Source: Streptomyces cyanogenus | GTDB taxonomy: Bacteria > Actinomycetota > Actinomycetes > Streptomycetales > Streptomycetaceae | Reading direction: 5' to 3' | Assembly: GCF_017526105.1 (NCBI RefSeq) | Contig: NZ_CP071839.1 | Coordinates: forward strand, 2,156,001 to 2,220,000 | DNA length: 64,000 nt | Shown: positions 57,669-64,000 of the stretch, in pieces | Position numbering within the stretch: position 1 is the first letter of the stretch | Layout of the letters: every line of letters begins with the position of its first letter | Made by a program: the position numbers and the translations under genes | Notes under the pieces: generated by a model | What the model was told of the DNA's origin: nothing | What the model saw: only the letters and a program-made list of their open reading frames with translations | Databases searched by the model: none

Positions 57669-58952
57669 ATGAACACAGCAGGTCACTGGGAGGCAACGGC
57701 GCGTCGAGGCCTGGAACTGACCCCGTTCCGAGGCCTTCGTTACGACCCGGACCGGGTCGGCAGCCTCGCCTCCGTCACCTCTCCGCCCTACGACGTCGTC
57801 GTACGCCCCGACGGCCTGCACCACCTCCAGTCGGCCGACCCGTACAACATCGTCCGGCTGATCCTGCCCCAAGCCGGGACGCCCAGCGCCCGCACCGAGC
57901 AGGCCGCCGACACCCTGCGCCGCTGGCTGGACGAGGGAGTCCTCACCGCAGACCCGGAGCCCGGCCTGTACGTGTACGAGCAACGGGACGGCAACGGCAT
58001 GCTCCAGCGCGGGGTCATCGGCACCCTGCGGGTCTCCGAGCCGGCCGAAGGCGTGGTGCTGCCGCACGAGGACGTGATGCCGCCGGTGGTCGCCGACCGC
58101 GCGGCCCTCATGCGCGCCACGCGCGCGAACCTCGAACCGCTGCTGCTGACCTACCGGGGCGACGGCACGGCCGCCGAGGTCGTCGAACGCACTGCGGCCC
58201 GCCCGCCCCTGCTGGCAACGACCACCGAGGACGGTTTCCACCACCGCCTGTGGTCCGTGACCGACCCCGGCGACCTGGCCCGCATCCAGACCGACCTGGC
58301 CGGCCGCCAGGCCCTGATCGCCGACGGCCACCACCGCTGGGCCACCTACCGGCGGCTGCGCGCGGAGCACCCCTCCCCCAGCCCCTGGGACTACGGCCTG
58401 GTCCTCCTGGTCGACACCGCGCGCTACCCGCTGCGCGTCCGCGCCATCCACCGGCTGCTGCACGGCCTGCCGGTCGCGGACGCGCTGACGGCGGTGGACG
58501 GCCTGTTCCGGGTACGACACCTCGACGTGCCCCTGGCGCAGGCCCTTGAGGTCCTGGCGGACGCCTCCTGCGCGGGCAACTCCTTCCTGCTGGCCGGCGA
58601 CGGCGCCTTCCACCTGCTCGACCGCCCGGACCCGGACCTGCTGGCCCGTACGATCCCGGCGGACCGCCCGGCCGCCTGGCGCTCCCTGGACGCCACCGTC
58701 CTGCACGCCGCGCTCCTCGAACACGTCTGGCACATCCCCGAGGACTCCCCCGCCCACATCGCCTACATCCACGACACGGCCGCGACGGTCGAGAAGGCCG
58801 AACAGGACGGCAGTACGGCCGTCCTGATGCACCCGGTCCGCGAGGAGGTCGTGCTCGACCTGGCCCGGCAGGGTGTGCGGATGCCCCGCAAGTCGACCTC
58901 GTTCGGCCCGAAACCGGCTTCGGGTCTGGTGCTGCGGGCGCTGGAGATCTGA
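57669..58952 (+). CDS. DUF1015 family protein
   Basis: A 427-residue protein of the DUF1015 family. LTPFRGLRYDPDRVGSLASVTSPPYDVV at the N-terminus, LPHEDVMP, and the central LIADGHHRWATYRRLR with conserved Asp-Gly-His-His are family hallmarks. GVRMPRKSTSFGPKPASGLVLRAL closes the protein. Members occur in serine- and peptidoglycan-associated contexts, and one has been reported as an ADP-dependent serine kinase (SerK/SbnI relatives). That activity is possible here but not established. ATG 57669 is 6 nt after TACGAT (57657-57662), a leaderless start. Confidence 0.88.
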   Translation: MNTAGHWEATARRGLELTPFRGLRYDPDRVGSLASVTSPPYDVVVRPDGLHHLQSADPYNIVRLILPQAGTPSARTEQAADTLRRWLDEGVLTADPEPGLYVYEQRDGNGMLQRGVIGTLRVSEPAEGVVLPHEDVMPPVVADRAALMRATRANLEPLLLTYRGDGTAAEVVERTAARPPLLATTTEDGFHHRLWSVTDPGDLARIQTDLAGRQALIADGHHRWATYRRLRAEHPSPSPWDYGLVLLVDTARYPLRVRAIHRLLHGLPVADALTAVDGLFRVRHLDVPLAQALEVLADASCAGNSFLLAGDGAFHLLDRPDPDLLARTIPADRPAAWRSLDATVLHAALLEHVWHIPEDSPAHIAYIHDTAATVEKAEQDGSTAVLMHPVREEVVLDLARQGVRMPRKSTSFGPKPASGLVLRALEI

Positions 58953-58975
58953 GGGCGGGGTATCCGGCACGACGC

Positions 58976-59011
58976 AAAAGAGGGCAGACCCCGTGGGGCC
59001 TGCCCTCTTTT
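58976..59011. terminator. Bidirectional terminator between the DUF1015 and TPR genes
   Basis: A stem of about 15 bp (AAAAGAGGGCAG..., 58976-59011) with A-rich and T-rich flanks gives a U tract in both directions. Confidence 0.85.
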
Positions 59012-59054
59012 CAGTGATCGGATCAGCGATCAGGATCCGTGATCAGGACGTACG

Positions 59055-61064
59055 TCAGTCCTTGTCGAGGTCCTCCGCGGAGGCACCGCCGGACTCGCCG
59101 GGCTCGTCCTCCTCGCCGGACTCCGCCGCGTCACCGGACTCCGCCGCGTCGTCGGCCTCCGCCGTGTCGGCCGCGTCCTCGGCCAGGGCGTCGACGAACT
59201 CCACGCCGTCCAGCTCGGCGAGCCGGTCGGAGGCGTCCGTGCTGCCGTCCCGGTCGGCCTCGACGGCCTTCGCGAACCACTCCCGCGCCTCACGCTCCCG
59301 GCCGGCGGCCAGCAGGGCGTCGGCGTACGCGTAGCGCAGGCGCGCGGTCCACGGCTGGACGGAGTTGGAGGCCAGCTCCGGGCTCTGCAGGGTCACGATG
59401 GCCGCGTCCAGCTGCCCCATGTCCCGCCGGGCACCGGCGGCGACGAGCCGCATCTCGACCTGGCCGGCCTTGTCCAGCTTGTGCACCTCGGGGGCGCCGG
59501 CCATGTCCAGCGCCTTCTCCGGCCGGCCGAGCCCGCGCTCGCAGTCGGCCATCACCGGCCACAGCTCCACGGTGCCGGTCATCCGCCGGGCGGCCCGGAA
59601 CTCGGCGAGGGCCTCGCTGTACTTCTGGTTGGCGTACGCGGCGAACCCGGCGGCCTCACGTACGGCGGCCACGCGGGACACCAGGCGGAGGGCCACCCTG
59701 GAGTAGCCGTAGGCGCCCTCGGGGTCCTCGTCGATCAGCCGGGCGACCATCACCAGGTTCTTGGCGACGTCCTCGGCGAGCGTCTTGGGCAGGCTCTGCA
59801 GCTCCTGCCGGACGTCCTTGTCGATCTCGTCACCGGTGACGTCCTCCGGGATCGGCAGCCGCTTGACCGGCTCGCGGTCCCGGTCCCGCTCGTCACGGAA
59901 CCGGCCACCGCCACGGCGGTCGTCCCGGCCGTCCCGGCCGTCCCGGCCCCGGAAACCACCCGGCCGCCCGCCACGGTCACCGCGGTCGTCCCTACGGGGC
60001 CCACGGCCACCGCGGTCATCGCGCCGGTCATCGCGCCGGTCGTCCCGGCGGAAACCACCCCGGTCGCCCCGGTCGCGGTCGTCACGCCGGAAACCACCAC
60101 GGTCGTCGCGCCGGTCGTCCCGGCGGTCGTCCCGGCGGTCATCCCGACGGTAGCCCCCGCGGTCGTCATCGCGTCGGTACGAGGGACGGTTGCCGCCGCG
60201 GTCGTCGTCACGGCGGCCGTAGCCGGCACGGTCGTCGTCGCGTCGGTAGGAGGGACGGTCGCCGCCACGGTCGTCCCGGCGGAACCCACGGTCCCCACGG
60301 TCATCGCGACGGTCGTCACGGCGGTGGTCGTCACGGCGGTCGTCGCGACGGAACCCGCCGCGGTCGCCCCGGTCGCGGTCGTCGCGCTGGAAACCGGGAC
60401 GCGTACCGCGCTCACCCTCGCGACGGAAGCCGCCCCCACGGCGGTCGTCACGGGTGTCGTCCCTGCGGTCGTCACGCCGCTCGTGGTCCCGGCGGAAGCC
60501 ACCGCGCTCACCACGGTCACGGTCGTCACGGCGGTGGTCGTCGCGGCGGTCGTCACGGCGACCGTAGCCGCCACGGTTGTCCTCGCGCCGGCCGTGGCCA
60601 CCGCGGTCGTCGTCGCGTCGGTAGGAGGGACGGTCGCCGCCACGGTCGTCCCGGCGGAACCCACGGTCCCCACGGTCATCGCGACGGTCGTCACGGCGGT
60701 GGTCGTCACGGCGGTCGTCGCGACGGAACCCGCCGCGGTCGCCCCGGTCGCGGTCGTCGCGCTGGAAACCGGGACGCGTACCGCGCTCACCCTCGCGACG
60801 GAAGCCGCCCCCACGGCGGTCGTCACGGGTGTCGTCCCTGCGGTCGTCACGCCGCTCGTGGTCCCGGCGGAAGCCACCGCGCTCACCACGGTCACGGTCG
60901 TCGCGGCGGTGGTCGTCGCGGCGGTCGTCACGGCGACCGTAGCCGCCACGGTCGCCGCCGCGCCGGTCGTTGTCACGGCGGAAGCCGCCACGGTCACCCC
61001 GGTCACCACTGTCCCGTCGCCGCTGGTCGCGCTCCGGTCGGTCGTCGGGAGAGTTGGTGGACAT
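59055..61064 (-). CDS. TPR protein with long Arg/Asp/Gly repeat N-terminus
   Basis: A 669-residue protein. ATG 61064 follows AGGAG. Residues ~10-400 are a low-complexity, RGG-like region built from RRDDRRDD, RDRGDRGGF and GGDRPSYRRDDD blocks. It includes a 125-codon segment present twice almost identically. From about residue 405 a helical/TPR-like domain follows (VAKNLVMVARLIDEDPEGAYGYSRVALRLVSRVAAVREAAGFAAY, YSEALAEFRAARRMTG), and the C-terminus is acidic. RGG/RDD regions bind RNA in other systems, and the gene lies directly downstream of the rRNA operon terminator, so a role in ribosome or RNA biology is an attractive inference only. Confidence 0.88.
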   Translation of the reverse strand: MSTNSPDDRPERDQRRRDSGDRGDRGGFRRDNDRRGGDRGGYGRRDDRRDDHRRDDRDRGERGGFRRDHERRDDRRDDTRDDRRGGGFRREGERGTRPGFQRDDRDRGDRGGFRRDDRRDDHRRDDRRDDRGDRGFRRDDRGGDRPSYRRDDDRGGHGRREDNRGGYGRRDDRRDDHRRDDRDRGERGGFRRDHERRDDRRDDTRDDRRGGGFRREGERGTRPGFQRDDRDRGDRGGFRRDDRRDDHRRDDRRDDRGDRGFRRDDRGGDRPSYRRDDDRAGYGRRDDDRGGNRPSYRRDDDRGGYRRDDRRDDRRDDRRDDRGGFRRDDRDRGDRGGFRRDDRRDDRRDDRGGRGPRRDDRGDRGGRPGGFRGRDGRDGRDDRRGGGRFRDERDRDREPVKRLPIPEDVTGDEIDKDVRQELQSLPKTLAEDVAKNLVMVARLIDEDPEGAYGYSRVALRLVSRVAAVREAAGFAAYANQKYSEALAEFRAARRMTGTVELWPVMADCERGLGRPEKALDMAGAPEVHKLDKAGQVEMRLVAAGARRDMGQLDAAIVTLQSPELASNSVQPWTARLRYAYADALLAAGREREAREWFAKAVEADRDGSTDASDRLAELDGVEFVDALAEDAADTAEADDAAESGDAAESGEEDEPGESGGASAEDLDKD
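60230..60576. repeat. Long direct repeat, copy 1 (inside the TPR gene)
   Basis: About 347 bp that reappears 375 bp further right at 60605-60951 with a single visible mismatch (near 60528/60903, A versus G). The 375-bp period equals 125 codons, so the duplication keeps the reading frame. Confidence 0.9.
60605..60951. repeat. Long direct repeat, copy 2 (inside the TPR gene)
   Basis: Second copy of the 347-bp repeat. The near identity indicates a recent tandem duplication, or active recombination within the Arg/Asp/Gly-encoding region. Confidence 0.9.
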
Positions 61065-61105
61065 GGTGACTCCTGTCTTCGGTACCGCAAGCATTGTAAA
61101 AAGAA

Positions 61106-61150
61106 AAGGACCCCTGGTCCCAGCTGAACGCTGGTGACCAGGGGTCCTTC
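61106..61150 (-). terminator. rRNA operon terminator
   Basis: A long stem (AAGGACCCCTGGTC with its complement) and a further inner CAGC/GCTG pairing span 61106-61150, followed on the minus strand by TTTTCTTTTT (61105-61096). It lies 10 bp beyond the 5S gene and is a canonical factor-independent terminator. Confidence 0.92.
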
Positions 61151-61159
61151 CAAAGATTG

Positions 61160-61277
61160 TTCGGCGGTGTCCTACTCTCCCACAGGGTCCCCCCTGCAGT
61201 ACCATCGGCGCTGTGAGGCTTAGCTTCCGGGTTCGGAATGTAACCGGGCGTTTCCCTCACGCTATGACCACCGAAAC
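61160..61277 (-). rRNA. rrf: 5S ribosomal RNA
   Basis: About 118 nt reading on the minus strand from GTTTCGGTGGTCATAGCG to GGACACCGCCGAAC. Helix I pairs the two ends (GUUUCGGUGG with CCGCCGAAC), and the loop element CCGAACCCGGAAGCTAAG is the conserved 5S core. Ends are set by that pairing and may be off by 1-2 nt. Confidence 0.95.
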
Positions 61278-61379
61278 CCTAATGGTTTCGAGCGAACAAG
61301 CACACTCTTCTGTTATGCGTTCTGCTCAAAGCCGGCAACGGTCGTTGCCTCAGAACTAACACAGTGGACGCGAGCAACT
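61278..61379 (-). other. 23S-5S internal transcribed spacer
   Basis: A 102-bp spacer with no tRNA. It contains sequence complementary to itself (GGCAACGACCGTTGCC, about 61333-61348), probably part of the processing stem for the rRNA precursors. Confidence 0.8.

Positions 61380-64000
<2,621 letters not shown>

Noticed and set aside
59055..61127. Long + and second minus frames across the Arg/Asp/Gly repeat region (Val/Thr/Ala-rich)
   Set aside because: They are frame shadows of the repeats. Only the minus frame starting at 61064 has a ribosome site and continues into the TPR-like domain with high third-position GC.
61278..61379. A tRNA gene between 23S and 5S
   Set aside because: The 102-bp spacer cannot be folded by eye into a cloverleaf and lacks the T-loop GGTTCGAAT-type sequence.

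Overview
The window is chromosomal DNA from a high-GC actinomycete, almost certainly a Streptomyces. Evidence: about 72% GC with near-saturated G/C at third codon positions, GTG/TTG starts, many leaderless genes, a streptogrisin-type protease, an SflA-type SepF paralogue, an Rpf/LysM cell-wall hydrolase, and a conserved actinobacterial core block (aroH-tyrA-cmk-plsC-der, parA-scpA-scpB-rluB, ald, NUDIX, pyrG, recN, nadK, tlyA). The right edge is the 3' part of an rRNA operon (5S and the last ~2.6 kb of 23S), transcribed leftwards.

Layout. 1-6.3 kb: 5' part of SOS-type dnaE2 with a LexA-like box, a secreted streptogrisin B-like protease, a DUF1684 protein and a flavin monooxygenase. 4.8-11.1 kb: a probable sulfur-amino-acid import divergon. 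A lipoprotein binding protein is preceded by a Cys-ending leader peptide on the + strand. Permease, FAD protein, ABC ATPase, a Cys/Gly repeat array and an LLM flavin oxidoreductase lie on the - strand with ATGA couplings. 11-19 kb: DUF5685 protein, sflA, glutaryl-CoA dehydrogenase-like enzyme, DHA2 exporter, PIG-V-like mannosyltransferase, PAP2 phosphatase (frameshifted tail), I78 inhibitor. 19-24 kb: orphan ctaD, an rpf-type gene with a possible c-di-AMP riboswitch, and two conserved proteins of unknown function. 24-28.4 kb: der-plsC-cmk-tyrA-aroH operon. 28.5-31.2 kb: Rieske lipoprotein, a nucleotidyltransferase, the remains of a second nucleotidyltransferase, and an ADP-ribosylglycohydrolase behind a large palindrome. 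31.2-36 kb: parA, ribbon-helix-helix partner, scpA, scpB, rluB (chromosome segregation and condensation). 36-42 kb: ald, a large AAA/TPR regulator, NUDIX hydrolase, pyrG. 42.6-48.9 kb: GH15 enzyme, FAD oxidase, PucR regulator and GT4, sitting between pyrG and recN. 49.4-53.5 kb: recN, nadK, tlyA, small protein, SCP2 protein. 53.5-56.5 kb: iron-box-controlled siderophore ABC importer lacking its binding protein. 56.6-61 kb: HAD phosphatase, DUF1015 protein, and a TPR protein with a long Arg/Asp/Gly repeat region directly downstream of the rRNA operon.

Most of the window is conserved housekeeping sequence. The most unusual item is the 10 x 36-bp array at 5838-6197. It shows synonymous variation only in a Cys/Gly-encoding frame that has no start codon, inside a sulfur-type transport operon. 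Other notable points are the Cys leader peptide, the palindromic operator before the ADP-ribosylglycohydrolase, a nucleotidyltransferase pseudogene, an almost perfect 375-bp-period duplication in the TPR gene, and at least eight genes whose start codon sits 6-8 nt after a -10 hexamer.
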